From Cellulophaga sp. F20128 (GTDB lineage: Bacteria; Bacteroidota; Bacteroidia; Flavobacteriales; Flavobacteriaceae): DNA of 64,000 bases. The notes beneath the pieces were generated by a model. The model made no database searches. It was given only the letters and a program-made list of their open reading frames with translations, and had not been told where the DNA came from. The stretch covers positions 1 to 64,000 of the forward strand of contig NZ_JALKBA010000002.1 in the NCBI RefSeq assembly GCF_023015805.1, written 5' to 3'. The position numbers and the translations under genes are program-made. Positions 35,378 to 44,049 of the stretch are shown in pieces; the stretch's first letter is position 1; each line of letters begins with the position of its first letter.

Positions 35378-36597
35378 AGCTTTTTAATAGTTTCGTACGA
35401 TAGTTTTTGTTCCGCATATGGCTTGGTTACCCTAAACTCTTTTTCGTTGCTACTTGGCAACTCAAACATAGCGTCTGTAAATATAGCTTCGCATAAAGAA
35501 CGCAAGCCTCTGGCTCCTAATTTGTATTCAATTGCCTTTTGAACCATATAGTCTAGTGCTTGTTCGGTAATGGTGAATTTGATATCATCCATAGCAAACA
35601 ACTTTTCATACTGCTTTATAATGGCATTTTTAGGTTCCGTTAAGATGGCGCGTAAGGTTTTTTCATCCAATGGATTCATGTGTGTTAACACGGGTAAACG
35701 ACCAATAATTTCTGGAATTAAACCAAAGTCTTTTAAGTCTTTTGGAATAATGTATTGTAAAATATTAGTGTTGTCTAGGGTGTCGTCTAATTTTGAGGCG
35801 CTATAACCAACGGCTTGCATGTTTAAACGCTTCGTAATCATGCGTTCAATTCCATCAAAAGCACCACCAGCAATAAATAATATGTTTTCGGTGTTTACTT
35901 CAATAAATTTTTGATCGGGATGTTTTCTTCCACCTTTAGGCGGTACATTTACAACGGTCCCTTCAAGCAATTTAAGTAAACCTTGTTGTACACCTTCACC
36001 AGATACATCTCTTGTTATAGAAGGATTGTCACTTTTACGAGCAATTTTATCAATCTCATCAATAAAAACAATACCGCGTTCTGCCTTTTCTAAATTGTAA
36101 TCTGCAGCCTGCAATAAACGTGTAAGTAAGCTTTCTACATCTTCTCCAACATAACCTGCTTCTGTTAATACGGTAGCATCTACAATGGCCAATGGTACAT
36201 TTAACATTTTGGCAATGGTTTTAGCCATTAATGTTTTACCCGTACCGGTTTGACCAACCATTATAATATTACTTTTTTGGATCTCTATTTCGTCCTCACT
36301 GCTTTTAGGCTGTAATAATCTTTTGTAGTGGTTGTAAACTGCGACAGACATTACTCTTTTTGTGCGATCTTGACCAATAATGTATGTGTCTAAAAACTCT
36401 TTTATTTCTTTGGGTTTTTTTAGAACCAATTCAGCAGATAAACTATCTGTTTTAGATTGTTTGCTATCTTCTATTACAATGCCGTATGCTTGTTCTATAC
36501 AGCGGTCACAAATATGCGCTCCCTCGCCAGCAATTAATATGTTTGTTTCAGCTTTGGTTCTTTTACAAAAAGAACATTCTAAATTTTCCTTTGCCAT
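35362..36597 (-). CDS. clpX: ATP-dependent Clp protease ATPase subunit ClpX
   Basis: A 411-residue AAA+ unfoldase. The N-terminal zinc domain has C8, C11, C30 and C33. Walker A is GQTGTGKT (about 113-120), Walker B is IVFIDEIDK (about 175-183), and a GYVGEDV pore loop is at about 148. The ClpP-docking IGF-type loop is expected near residue 260-270 but is less clear to me. ClpX unfolds tagged substrates and feeds them to ClpP. It is encoded downstream of clpP (45 bases) and tig on the same strand, the classical order. Confidence 0.98.
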   Translation of the reverse strand: MAKENLECSFCKRTKAETNILIAGEGAHICDRCIEQAYGIVIEDSKQSKTDSLSAELVLKKPKEIKEFLDTYIIGQDRTKRVMSVAVYNHYKRLLQPKSSEDEIEIQKSNIIMVGQTGTGKTLMAKTIAKMLNVPLAIVDATVLTEAGYVGEDVESLLTRLLQAADYNLEKAERGIVFIDEIDKIARKSDNPSITRDVSGEGVQQGLLKLLEGTVVNVPPKGGRKHPDQKFIEVNTENILFIAGGAFDGIERMITKRLNMQAVGYSASKLDDTLDNTNILQYIIPKDLKDFGLIPEIIGRLPVLTHMNPLDEKTLRAILTEPKNAIIKQYEKLFAMDDIKFTITEQALDYMVQKAIEYKLGARGLRSLCEAIFTDAMFELPSSNEKEFRVTKPYAEQKLSYETIKKLKAVS

Positions 36598-36641
36598 AAC
36601 GCTACCTCTTCATCTTTTATACAATGTGTTTTTAGTCGGAA

Positions 36642-37322
36642 TTATTTTTTATCCCTAACTAAAATTTCATCTATCATCCCATATTTTTGTGCTTCATCAG
36701 CTTTCATCCAGTAATCTCTATCACTATCATGACTAACTTTGTCAAAAGTTTGCCCAGAATGGTTGGATATAATTGTATATAATTCGTCTTTTAGTTTTAA
36801 TATTTCCCTTGCTGTAATTTCAATATCACTCGCTTGTCCTTGAGCACCACCTAAGGGTTGGTGAATCATAACGCGAGAGTGGGTTAGGCCACTACGCTTG
36901 CCTTTTTCACCAGCACACAATAAAACAGCACCCATAGAAGCCGCAATACCTGTACATATGGTTGCAACATCTGGTTTAATAAACTGCATTGTATCGTAGA
37001 TGCCTAAGCCTGCATATACACTGCCTCCTGGAGAATTGATATAAATTTGGATGTCCTTATTGGCATCCGCACTTTCTAAAAACAATAACTGGGCCTGTAC
37101 AATATTTGCAACTTGGTCATTTATTCCTGTCCCTAAAAATATTATACGATCCATCATTAATCTAGAGAAAACATCCATTGCAATGGCATTTAGTTGTCTT
37201 TCTTCAATAATGTTGGGTGTCATGTTGCTAGGGTACATTGTACTCATGATTTTATCATAGTACATGCTGTTGATCCCTTGATGATTTATAGCGTAATTCT
37301 TAAATTCTTTTCCGTAGTCCAT
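36642..37322 (-). CDS. clpP: ATP-dependent Clp protease proteolytic subunit ClpP
   Basis: A 226-residue serine protease subunit with the catalytic Ser in GIAASMGAVLL and His in VMIHQPLGGAQGQ. The Asp follows in the DRDYWMKADEA region. It assembles into tetradecamers and degrades proteins delivered by ClpX. An in-frame ATG at 37376 exists, but the sequence between contains a hairpin with a T-run, so the start at 37322 (MDYGKEFKNYA) is preferred. It is co-directional with tig upstream and clpX downstream. Confidence 0.97.
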   Translation of the reverse strand: MDYGKEFKNYAINHQGINSMYYDKIMSTMYPSNMTPNIIEERQLNAIAMDVFSRLMMDRIIFLGTGINDQVANIVQAQLLFLESADANKDIQIYINSPGGSVYAGLGIYDTMQFIKPDVATICTGIAASMGAVLLCAGEKGKRSGLTHSRVMIHQPLGGAQGQASDIEITAREILKLKDELYTIISNHSGQTFDKVSHDSDRDYWMKADEAQKYGMIDEILVRDKK

Positions 37323-37345
37323 GGTAATATTTGGTAATTTAATAT

Positions 37346-37376
37346 AAAAAAGTGCCGAGAGATATACTTTCGGCAC
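37346..37376 (-). terminator. Hairpin with T-run between tig and clpP
   Basis: GTGCCGAGA (37352-37360) pairs with TTTCGGCAC (37368-37376) with one G-T pair. On the minus strand the stem is followed by TTTTT, 24 bases before the clpP start. It can end tig transcripts or act as an attenuator for clpPX. Confidence 0.65.
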
Positions 37377-37530
37377 CGTAAATATACTTATTTTTTTTAG
37401 TGGCGACCTAAACTATAAACTGCTTTTAAAGTCTAAAAGTATAGTTTTATACTAAAATTAACGGAATGTGTAGTTTTTAACTTTGAACAGCTTAATTATT
37501 TAAATTGAAGATGTTTTAGTTGGGCAACAT

Positions 37531-38856
37531 TTACTTTCCGTAAACTTCTTTGATAAAATTATCATAGGTAACCTCTTTTTCTTTAAGGTTCGCTTTTTCT
37601 TTATAAAGTGACAATAATTTTTGACTCATTAATTGCTCTGATAATCGCTTAACTTCATCTTGATTAGACATAATTCTGGCAGCGATATTATCTAGCTCTT
37701 CTTCAGCAGGATTTAACTGACCGTATTGTGCCATTTGAGACTTAATAAAACCTTTAGCAAATTCCTTTAATTCGTCAAATTGTACTTGAATATTGTTTTC
37801 TTGAATTATTTTACCTTCAATTAGTTGGTAGCGTAATCCCTTTTCCGATTTTTCAAATTCAGCACTTGCCTCTTCTTCAGTTAATGGCTTTTCACCCGTC
37901 ATCTGAATCCATTTTTTTAAGAACTGTGTCGGTAGGTCAAACTTTGTATTCTCAATAAAGTTTTCCGTAATGTCATTCAATAACTTCTGATCAGATTGTT
38001 GCTCAAATTGCTTTTCTGTATCTTCTTTTATTTTTGCTCTTAATTCTTTAACGGTCGTTATTTTTTCTTCTCCAAAAAGTTTGTCAAACAACTCCTGGTT
38101 CATTTCAGCAGCCTCACGTTCGTTGATTTCTTCAATAGTGAAGCTAACTTCCGTGTCTACTTCTGCAGCTTTATCAGCGGCCAAGCCTAAGGCGCTAGAC
38201 AATTGGTAATCTTCTTTAAAGAGTCCCTTTGTTTTTAAGGTAACAACATCACCAACTTTTTTACCTATTAGGGTGTCAATGGCTTTTTTAGCTTTAAGGC
38301 TATCTAGCTCTATGGTTGTTTTGTTCTCTATTTCCTCTGCTTCGTTGGTAAAGGTGCCTGTTACTTCATCTTTTTTAGAAACTTCAGTTTTCGAAATAAG
38401 ATTTCCATATTGTTTTCCAATACGGTCTACTTGTTCGTCTATCATTTTTTTATCAGCAACTATTTTGTAGTAGGTAATTGCTTTTTTAGATTTAATAGGA
38501 GCTTCAAATTCTGGAGCTAAACCTAATTCAAATTCAAAATCTAGGTTTTCTGAATCCCAATTAAAATCGTCCTTTTGTTTTGGCAATGGGTTACCAAGAA
38601 CATCTAATTTTTCCTCTGTAAGGTATTTGTTAAGGTTGTCTTGTATAAGTTTGTTTACCTCGTCTACTAAAACAGCTTTACCATATTGCTTTTTAATAAG
38701 ACCCATAGGTACATGTCCTTTTCTAAAACCAGGTATGTTGGCCTGCTTTCTGTAATCATTAAGAATAGCTTGCACCTTGTCTTGGTAATCTTCCTTAGTT
38801 ACGGCAACTTTTACAACTGCATTTAATGCGTCAATCTGCTCTTTTGTAATATTCAT
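37531..38856 (-). CDS. tig: Trigger factor
   Basis: A 441-residue ribosome-associated chaperone. The N-terminal ribosome-binding domain carries the signature in IPGFRKGHVPMGLIKKQYG (about residues 38-56; the GFRxGxxP loop is intact). The middle prolyl-isomerase-like domain (about 150-245) is weakly conserved, and the C-terminal arms are helical and acidic. It shields nascent chains at the tunnel exit. The tig-clpP-clpX order links folding and degradation. A promoter lies 36 bases upstream. Confidence 0.95.
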   Translation of the reverse strand: MNITKEQIDALNAVVKVAVTKEDYQDKVQAILNDYRKQANIPGFRKGHVPMGLIKKQYGKAVLVDEVNKLIQDNLNKYLTEEKLDVLGNPLPKQKDDFNWDSENLDFEFELGLAPEFEAPIKSKKAITYYKIVADKKMIDEQVDRIGKQYGNLISKTEVSKKDEVTGTFTNEAEEIENKTTIELDSLKAKKAIDTLIGKKVGDVVTLKTKGLFKEDYQLSSALGLAADKAAEVDTEVSFTIEEINEREAAEMNQELFDKLFGEEKITTVKELRAKIKEDTEKQFEQQSDQKLLNDITENFIENTKFDLPTQFLKKWIQMTGEKPLTEEEASAEFEKSEKGLRYQLIEGKIIQENNIQVQFDELKEFAKGFIKSQMAQYGQLNPAEEELDNIAARIMSNQDEVKRLSEQLMSQKLLSLYKEKANLKEKEVTYDNFIKEVYGK

Positions 38857-38891
38857 TTTTGAATCTGATTTTACTTAAATAAAATGGGATG

Positions 38892-38922
38892 CAAAAATAG
38901 TACATTTTAATTACCTCTACAA
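38892..38922 (-). promoter_or_regulatory. Promoter of tig
   Basis: On the minus strand TTG (38922-38920), a 20-base spacer and TATTTTTG (38899-38892), an exact -7 box, lie 36 bases before the tig ATG. Confidence 0.65.
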
Positions 38923-38954
38923 GTTTTTAAGTGGTTGCAATACAAAAGAGTACC

Positions 38955-39305
38955 TTATTTTTTCTTATCGTTTTTTAAGATGGAAAATAATAGGGATTGA
39001 AAAACGGATAATAATACACTAAATAGGATAGCCCAAAGCAGTCCGTCTACCGTAAAACCTGTTATAAAATAGTCTGCTAATAGAATAATACAAGCATTAA
39101 TCACCAATAAGAATAAGCCTAAGGTTATGATAGTTACGGGCAGGGTTAGGATGACCAATAGGGGTTTAATAAAGAAGTTTAATATACTTAAAACTACGGC
39201 GACTATAATAGCAGTGGTATAGCTATCTACACCTACACCAGGTAAAATTTTGGCTAGCACAACTACGGCAATAGCACTTAATAAAACGCGTAAAATAGTA
39301 TTCAT
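38955..39305 (-). CDS. Four-TM 'phage holin family' membrane protein
   Basis: A 116-residue protein with four membrane segments (about residues 4-22, 30-50, 55-80 and 88-108). It matches the family annotated as phage holin superfamily IV (PF04020-like): ILRVLLSAIAVVVLAKILPGVGVDS, then ILNFFIKPLLVILTLPV. The name is historical; these are chromosomal membrane proteins without known lysis function. The ATG at 39305 begins at the first helix. An upstream in-frame ATG at 39386 lies inside the hydrolase gene and is unlikely. Last gene of a pdxJ-hydrolase-holin unit. Confidence 0.83.
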   Translation of the reverse strand: MNTILRVLLSAIAVVVLAKILPGVGVDSYTTAIIVAVVLSILNFFIKPLLVILTLPVTIITLGLFLLVINACIILLADYFITGFTVDGLLWAILFSVLLSVFQSLLFSILKNDKKK

Positions 39306-39322
39306 AGAGCAGTAATTTAAGG

Positions 39323-40093
39323 TTAATTTTTTATAAAGATAAGTGATTTTTCTAAGAATTCTTTGGGATTTTCTGCGTGCAACCAATGTCCTGCATTAGA
39401 AATGGTTGTAATGGTTGCCTTTGGAAAATGTCTTTTAATTAGGTCTTCATCTTGGGGCGAAATGTATTCAGATTTATCACCTCTTAGAAAAAGTGTTGGC
39501 TTGTTGTAGATGGCGGAAGCTCCTATATTTTCTCCTATTTCTTCCATGCGATCTGCTAAAACCTCTAAATTAAAGCGAAATGCTAGTTTGCCCTTTTCTA
39601 TCCAGTAAAGATTTTTTAGTAAAAATTGCCGTACGCCTTTGTTGGCTATATGTCGAGAGAGCGCCTCGCTGGCTGCCGTTCTAGAGGTAATGGTGTTGAG
39701 GTCTAACGCTTGCAGGCCATTAATTATGTCATGATGATGTGCAGGGTAATACTTAGGAGCAATATCTGCAATGAGAAGTTTGCTCACCAAATCTGGATAG
39801 CTACAGGCCAATTGCATGGCTGTTTTGCCCCCCATAGAATGTCCTAGTACAATACAGTTTTCTAATTGGTTTTGGGCTATATACTCTTTGATGTCATTGG
39901 CAAGAATATCATAATTAAAGGCGGCAGCATGAAAGCTTTTACCATGGTTGCGCTGGTCTATAAGATGCACTTGTAAGCCAGCCTCGGCATATTTTAGTCC
40001 AAGAGACTTCCAATTGTCAGACATTCCTAAAAATCCGTGTAGAATTAACAACGGTTGTCCTTCTCCAAGTATGGTGGAATGTAGTGTTTGCAT
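39323..40093 (-). CDS. Alpha/beta hydrolase (YbfF-like esterase)
   Basis: A 256-residue cytoplasmic hydrolase. It has an LILHGFLGMSDNW oxyanion motif (about 16-28), DQRNHGKS (about 46-53), the nucleophile elbow GHSMGG (about 84-89), an acid in LFLRGDKSEYI, and the catalytic His in SNAGHWLHAENP (about 235). The pattern is that of the YbfF-type esterases. The natural substrate is unknown. Its start codon overlaps the pdxJ stop by one base, so it is translationally coupled to vitamin B6 synthesis, perhaps only by operon structure. Confidence 0.92.
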   Translation of the reverse strand: MQTLHSTILGEGQPLLILHGFLGMSDNWKSLGLKYAEAGLQVHLIDQRNHGKSFHAAAFNYDILANDIKEYIAQNQLENCIVLGHSMGGKTAMQLACSYPDLVSKLLIADIAPKYYPAHHHDIINGLQALDLNTITSRTAASEALSRHIANKGVRQFLLKNLYWIEKGKLAFRFNLEVLADRMEEIGENIGASAIYNKPTLFLRGDKSEYISPQDEDLIKRHFPKATITTISNAGHWLHAENPKEFLEKSLIFIKN

Positions 40094-40806
40094 TATTTTA
40101 ATTTATTAAGGTACATGTTCACGACATTGTCTAGTCCTAAATACAAGGATTCGCTTATTAAAGCGTGTCCAATGGAGACCTCCAATAGGTTGGGAACATT
40201 TTCTTTAAAGTATTGAATATTGTCTAGGCTAAGATCGTGGCCTGCATTTATTCCCATGCCTAATTGGTAGGCTAGTTTGGCGGCTTCGGTAAAAGGGAGA
40301 ACACCGTTTTTGTCACCTATGGCATATGCATCGGCATAACTTTCGGTATACAGTTCTATACGCTCTGTACCCGTTTCTGCTGCACCTTCAATCATTTTTA
40401 AGTCGGCATTTACAAAAATGGAAGTTCTTATATTATTTGCTTTAAAGGTAGCAATCACTTCTTTTAAAAATTCACTGTGTTTTAGAGTATCCCATCCCGC
40501 GTTGGAGGTAATGGCATTAACAGCATCTGGCACCAAAGTAACCTGTGTAGGTTGCACCTCTAAAACTAAATCTATGAACTTTTGAATGGGATTGCCTTCT
40601 ATATTGAATTCAGTAGTTACAATTTTTTTTAAATCGCGTGCATCTTGGTATTTTATATGACGCTCATCGGGCCTAGGGTGTATTGTTATACCTTGGGCAC
40701 CAAAACCTTCTATATCAGTGGCTACTTTACAAAGGTTAGGTATGTTGCCTCCTCTAGAGTTTCTTAAAGTGGCTATTTTATTAATATTAACGCTAAGTTT
40801 TGTCAT
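40093..40806 (-). CDS. pdxJ: Pyridoxine 5'-phosphate synthase PdxJ
   Basis: A 237-residue TIM-barrel enzyme that condenses 1-deoxy-xylulose 5-phosphate with 3-amino-2-oxopropyl phosphate to form pyridoxine 5'-phosphate. Diagnostic stretches are LSVNINKIATLRNSRGG (start), GITIHPRPDERHI (about 44-56), VTLVPDA (about 99) and GINAGHDLSLDNI (about 187-199). The ATG at 40806 begins at the family's N-terminus; the ATG at 40830 adds eight unrelated residues. It heads a three-gene minus-strand unit and is divergent from the CBS-domain gene. pdxA is not in the window. Confidence 0.97.
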   Translation of the reverse strand: MTKLSVNINKIATLRNSRGGNIPNLCKVATDIEGFGAQGITIHPRPDERHIKYQDARDLKKIVTTEFNIEGNPIQKFIDLVLEVQPTQVTLVPDAVNAITSNAGWDTLKHSEFLKEVIATFKANNIRTSIFVNADLKMIEGAAETGTERIELYTESYADAYAIGDKNGVLPFTEAAKLAYQLGMGINAGHDLSLDNIQYFKENVPNLLEVSIGHALISESLYLGLDNVVNMYLNKLK

Positions 40807-40953
40807 TTTTAGAATTTTAATCAATTGCAAAAATACAAATAAGGCATAGGTTTTGTAGTTACTTTTGTAAGGATTTTTAATTTATGGCAAAAGCAAACTA
40901 AATTATAAGGTCTGTAGAAATTTTTATTATTAATTTGCGTTATTATTAAAGCT

Positions 40954-41610
40954 ATGCAAATACAAGCACACATATTAACTACAATTCCCATCTTTGCAAT
41001 AGAAGATGAAATGGAAAAAGTAATTCGTTTTTTTAAAACAACTACTTTCTCCCATGTGGCTGTTATGGAACATAACAAGCTCTTAGGAATGCTTTCTGAA
41101 AATGATTTTGAAACCTTTGAAAAAGAAAAAAAAATAGAAGACTACAGATTTGTCTTGGAAGCTTTTTTTGTTCGGGAAGAAACTTTATGGTTGGATGTTT
41201 TGGAGGTTTTTGCAAAAAATGACGCGAATTTAATACCTGTTTTAGATAAGGATGATGCCGTTATGGGGTATTATGGATTAACAGATATTGTCAGTGTTTT
41301 TATAAATACTCCATTTTTTACGGAGCCCGGTGGTATATTGGTGGTTTCAAAGGGTGTTAAAGACTACTCTTTTAGTGAGATTTCTCAAATAGTAGAAAGT
41401 AATAACGCCAAATTATACGGTGCGTTAATAACTGATATTACCAATGATATTGTAGAGATTACCTTAAAAATAACTACCGAAAATTTAAACGAAATTACAC
41501 AATCTTTTAGGCGCTATAATTACAGTATTTTGTACGGTAATGAAGATGATCTTTTTTTAGAAGATTTAAAAGAGCGTTCTAAATATTTAGACAAATACTT
41601 AAACGTATGA
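40954..41610 (+). CDS. CBS-domain protein
   Basis: A 218-residue cytoplasmic protein. Two CBS motifs fill about residues 5-125: HVAVMEHNKLLGMLSENDF and LIPVLDKDDAVMGYYGLTDI. A C-terminal ACT-like region (about 135-205) with GILVVSKGVKDYSFSEISQIVE follows. CBS pairs usually bind adenine nucleotides and sense energy state. Its last codons overlap nadK by four bases (ATGA), so it is coupled to NAD phosphorylation and may sense a related nucleotide. That link is inference. Confidence 0.87.
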   Translation: MQIQAHILTTIPIFAIEDEMEKVIRFFKTTTFSHVAVMEHNKLLGMLSENDFETFEKEKKIEDYRFVLEAFFVREETLWLDVLEVFAKNDANLIPVLDKDDAVMGYYGLTDIVSVFINTPFFTEPGGILVVSKGVKDYSFSEISQIVESNNAKLYGALITDITNDIVEITLKITTENLNEITQSFRRYNYSILYGNEDDLFLEDLKERSKYLDKYLNV

Positions 41611-42488
41611 AAGTTGCCATTTACGGACAAGCCTACAATAAGGAAGCGGCTGCTTATGTTTTAGAGTTGTTAGATGAATTACAGCAACACCAGGCAGAAG
41701 TTTTTTTTGAGGCCGATTTTTATGCCTTTGTAAATAGTTCACATACCTTGTTAAAATTCCCTGTTTTTACCGAATCTGAAGGCTTGGATGGTTCTTTTGA
41801 TATGTTTGTGAGTTTTGGGGGTGACGGTACAATTTTAAGGGCAATTACCTATGTAAGGGATTTAAATATACCTATAGTGGGTGTGAATACCGGTAGGTTA
41901 GGATTCTTGTCTACCTTTAAAAAAGAAGATGTTAGAAAGGTTGTACAGGAATTTGTTGCAGGGGCGTATACCATTGTAGATAGGAGTTTGGTAGAGGTGA
42001 ACTCTGCTAAAGGAATCCCTGAATTTGGAAAACTGAATTTCGCTTTAAATGAAGTTACGGTAAGCAGAAAAGATACCACTTCTATGATCACTGTAGAAAC
42101 CTTTTTAAATGATGAGTATTTAAATTCGTACTGGGCAGACGGACTTATTGTGTCTACTCCAACAGGTTCAACTGGTTATTCCTTAAGTTGTGGGGGCCCT
42201 GTAATTACGCCAACAGCAAAATCGATGGTATTAACGCCAATAGCTCCACATAATTTAAATGCCAGACCTTTGGTAGTATCAGATGACACTGTAGTTAAAT
42301 TAAAAGTTTCGGGGAGAGAGAAGTTTCATTTAGTGTCTTTAGATTCTAGAATTGCTACCTTAGAAAACGGACATGAAATAACAGTGAAAAAGGCCAATTT
42401 CACCATAAAAATGATAGAATATACTTCAGAGAGCTTTTTAAAAACACTTCGCAATAAATTACTGTGGGGAGAAGACCGACGTAATTAA
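41607..42488 (+). CDS. nadK: NAD kinase
   Basis: A 293-residue NAD kinase with the GGDGT motif at 71-75, VGVNTGRLGFLST (about 92-104), the NEVTVSRKDTTSM substrate-binding region (about 148-160) and the TPTGSTGYSLSCGGP motif (about 184-198). It makes NADP from NAD and ATP. The length is normal. It overlaps the CBS-domain gene by four bases and is followed by 116 bases before the DUF6089 gene. Confidence 0.97.
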   Translation: MKVAIYGQAYNKEAAAYVLELLDELQQHQAEVFFEADFYAFVNSSHTLLKFPVFTESEGLDGSFDMFVSFGGDGTILRAITYVRDLNIPIVGVNTGRLGFLSTFKKEDVRKVVQEFVAGAYTIVDRSLVEVNSAKGIPEFGKLNFALNEVTVSRKDTTSMITVETFLNDEYLNSYWADGLIVSTPTGSTGYSLSCGGPVITPTAKSMVLTPIAPHNLNARPLVVSDDTVVKLKVSGREKFHLVSLDSRIATLENGHEITVKKANFTIKMIEYTSESFLKTLRNKLLWGEDRRN

Positions 42489-42560
42489 TTGTTTTTAAAA
42501 CAATAAATGGCCTTTAAAACTGTTATTCAAAGGGAGAACAGAGGTGTAGTAATTAAGGTA

Positions 42561-42588
42561 TTGCAAAATCCTATCATTATTATAGTTG
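42561..42588 (+). promoter_or_regulatory. Candidate promoter for the DUF6089 gene
   Basis: TTG (42561-42563), a 17-base spacer and TATAGTTG (42581-42588), one mismatch to TAnnTTTG, lie 16 bases before the ATG at 42605. Confidence 0.45.
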
Positions 42589-42604
42589 CAAACTTTTAAA
42601 TTTT

Positions 42605-43300
42605 ATGAGAATATTTAGTGTAATTCTATTGCTTTTATTTTTTGGTGTTTCCAATGCGCAAACCTTTGAGGTTGGTGTGCTTGCGGGAGGGTTAAATAAC
42701 ATTGGTGATGTAGGGAGAACAGATTTTATAATGCCTAGTGGGTTTGCCTACGGGGGTATTTTTAAATGGAATAAAAGTAAACGATACGCATGGCGCGCTA
42801 GTGTTATGCATGGAAAATTTGTAGCAGACGATTTAAAATCGGGTTTGGCTTCTAGGCAAAAACGAGAATTGATAATGGAGAATACCGTTACTGAATTCTC
42901 AGGCGGACTAGAAGTGAACTTTACAGAATATAACTTACACCGACTAGGACCGGCATTTACACCCTATTTATACACCGGAATAACGTACTTTAGGTACGAT
43001 TACAATTATTTTGAAGTCGGTTTTTTACAAGATTTAGACCAGCGTGATGGTGCATTTGCTATTCCAATGACAGTTGGTCTTAAGTATAGGTTAAATCATT
43101 TCTTTATATTAGGTGCCGAAATAGGTGCGAGGTATACTTTTACAGATAATTTGGATGCTAGCAATCCTGAAAAATCAAACGTTGCTGTACAAATAAACCC
43201 TAAATTTGGCAATATTTTTAGTGATGATTGGTATGTTTTTTCTGGTTTTACACTAACGTATACTTTTGGCAGAAAGCCATGTAGAGATTGTTTTGAGTAA
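42605..43300 (+). CDS. DUF6089 outer-membrane-type protein
   Basis: A 231-residue exported protein with signal peptide to about residue 18 (FFGVSNAQ). Beta-strands alternate throughout (FEVGVLAGGLNNIGDVG, then AYGGIFKWNKSKRYAWRASV), and it ends FGRKPCRDCFE. The CxxC near the end is characteristic of this family. The fold is a small beta-barrel-like protein of the outer membrane. The function is not known. It directly precedes uppS (eight bases between) and bamA, as often in Bacteroidota, which suggests a role in envelope assembly. Confidence 0.87.
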   Translation: MRIFSVILLLLFFGVSNAQTFEVGVLAGGLNNIGDVGRTDFIMPSGFAYGGIFKWNKSKRYAWRASVMHGKFVADDLKSGLASRQKRELIMENTVTEFSGGLEVNFTEYNLHRLGPAFTPYLYTGITYFRYDYNYFEVGFLQDLDQRDGAFAIPMTVGLKYRLNHFFILGAEIGARYTFTDNLDASNPEKSNVAVQINPKFGNIFSDDWYVFSGFTLTYTFGRKPCRDCFE

Positions 43301-43308
43301 AAAATTTT

Positions 43309-44049
43309 ATGAATACAATAGAAGATTTAAGTACAGAAAAACTGCCCAACCATTTGGCTATTATCATGGATGGCAATGGTAGATGGGCAAAACAAAAAGG
43401 AAAATTACGCATCTTTGGGCATGAAAATGGTGTAAAAACAGTGCGAAGAACTGTTGAAAATTGCGCCAAACTTGGAATTGGTTACCTCACTTTATATACT
43501 TTTTCTACAGAAAATTGGAATAGACCAAAGCTAGAAGTGGATACTTTGATGCGTATTTTGGTGTCCTCATTAAAGAAAGAAGTTAAAACTCTTAACAAAA
43601 ACAACATAAAACTTAATGCCATTGGGAATTTAGATTCTCTGCCTACAAAAGCAGGTGCGGAGTTAAGGAATGTAATGGCAATAACAGCAGCAAATACTGG
43701 TATGACACTGACATTGGCCTTGAGCTATGGTTCCAGAGAAGAGCTTAAAACAGCCATTCAGCAAATTAGCATCAAAGTTAAAAATAATATAATTTCTCCT
43801 GAAAATATTGACGAAACCATTATTAATAACCATCTTTACACGCAAAATTTGCCAGACGTAGATTTGCTTATTAGAACTAGCGGTGAGCATAGGATAAGCA
43901 ACTTCTTATTGTGGCAAATAGCATATGCAGAGCTGTACTTTACAGATGTTCTTTGGCCAGACTTTAAAGAACATCATTTGGTAGATGCAATTAAGAATTA
44001 TCAGAACAGAGAAAGAAGATTTGGAAAAACTAGCGAACAACTCAACTAA
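43309..44049 (+). CDS. uppS: Isoprenyl transferase (undecaprenyl diphosphate synthase)
   Basis: A 246-residue cis-prenyltransferase. The catalytic Asp is D21 in IIMDGNGRWAKQ, and FGHENGVKTVRRTVE and the C-terminal LLIRTSGEHRISNFLLWQIAYAE signature are intact. It builds the C55 lipid carrier for peptidoglycan and other cell-wall polymers from isopentenyl diphosphate. The 3' end overlaps the bamA reading frame by up to 65 bases, so the two are probably translated in a coupled way. Confidence 0.97.
   Translation: MNTIEDLSTEKLPNHLAIIMDGNGRWAKQKGKLRIFGHENGVKTVRRTVENCAKLGIGYLTLYTFSTENWNRPKLEVDTLMRILVSSLKKEVKTLNKNNIKLNAIGNLDSLPTKAGAELRNVMAITAANTGMTLTLALSYGSREELKTAIQQISIKVKNNIISPENIDETIINNHLYTQNLPDVDLLIRTSGEHRISNFLLWQIAYAELYFTDVLWPDFKEHHLVDAIKNYQNRERRFGKTSEQLN

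Noticed and set aside
38955-39305. Prophage remnant suggested by a holin-family name
   Set aside because: The family name is historical; no phage genes are near and the gene sits in a housekeeping operon.
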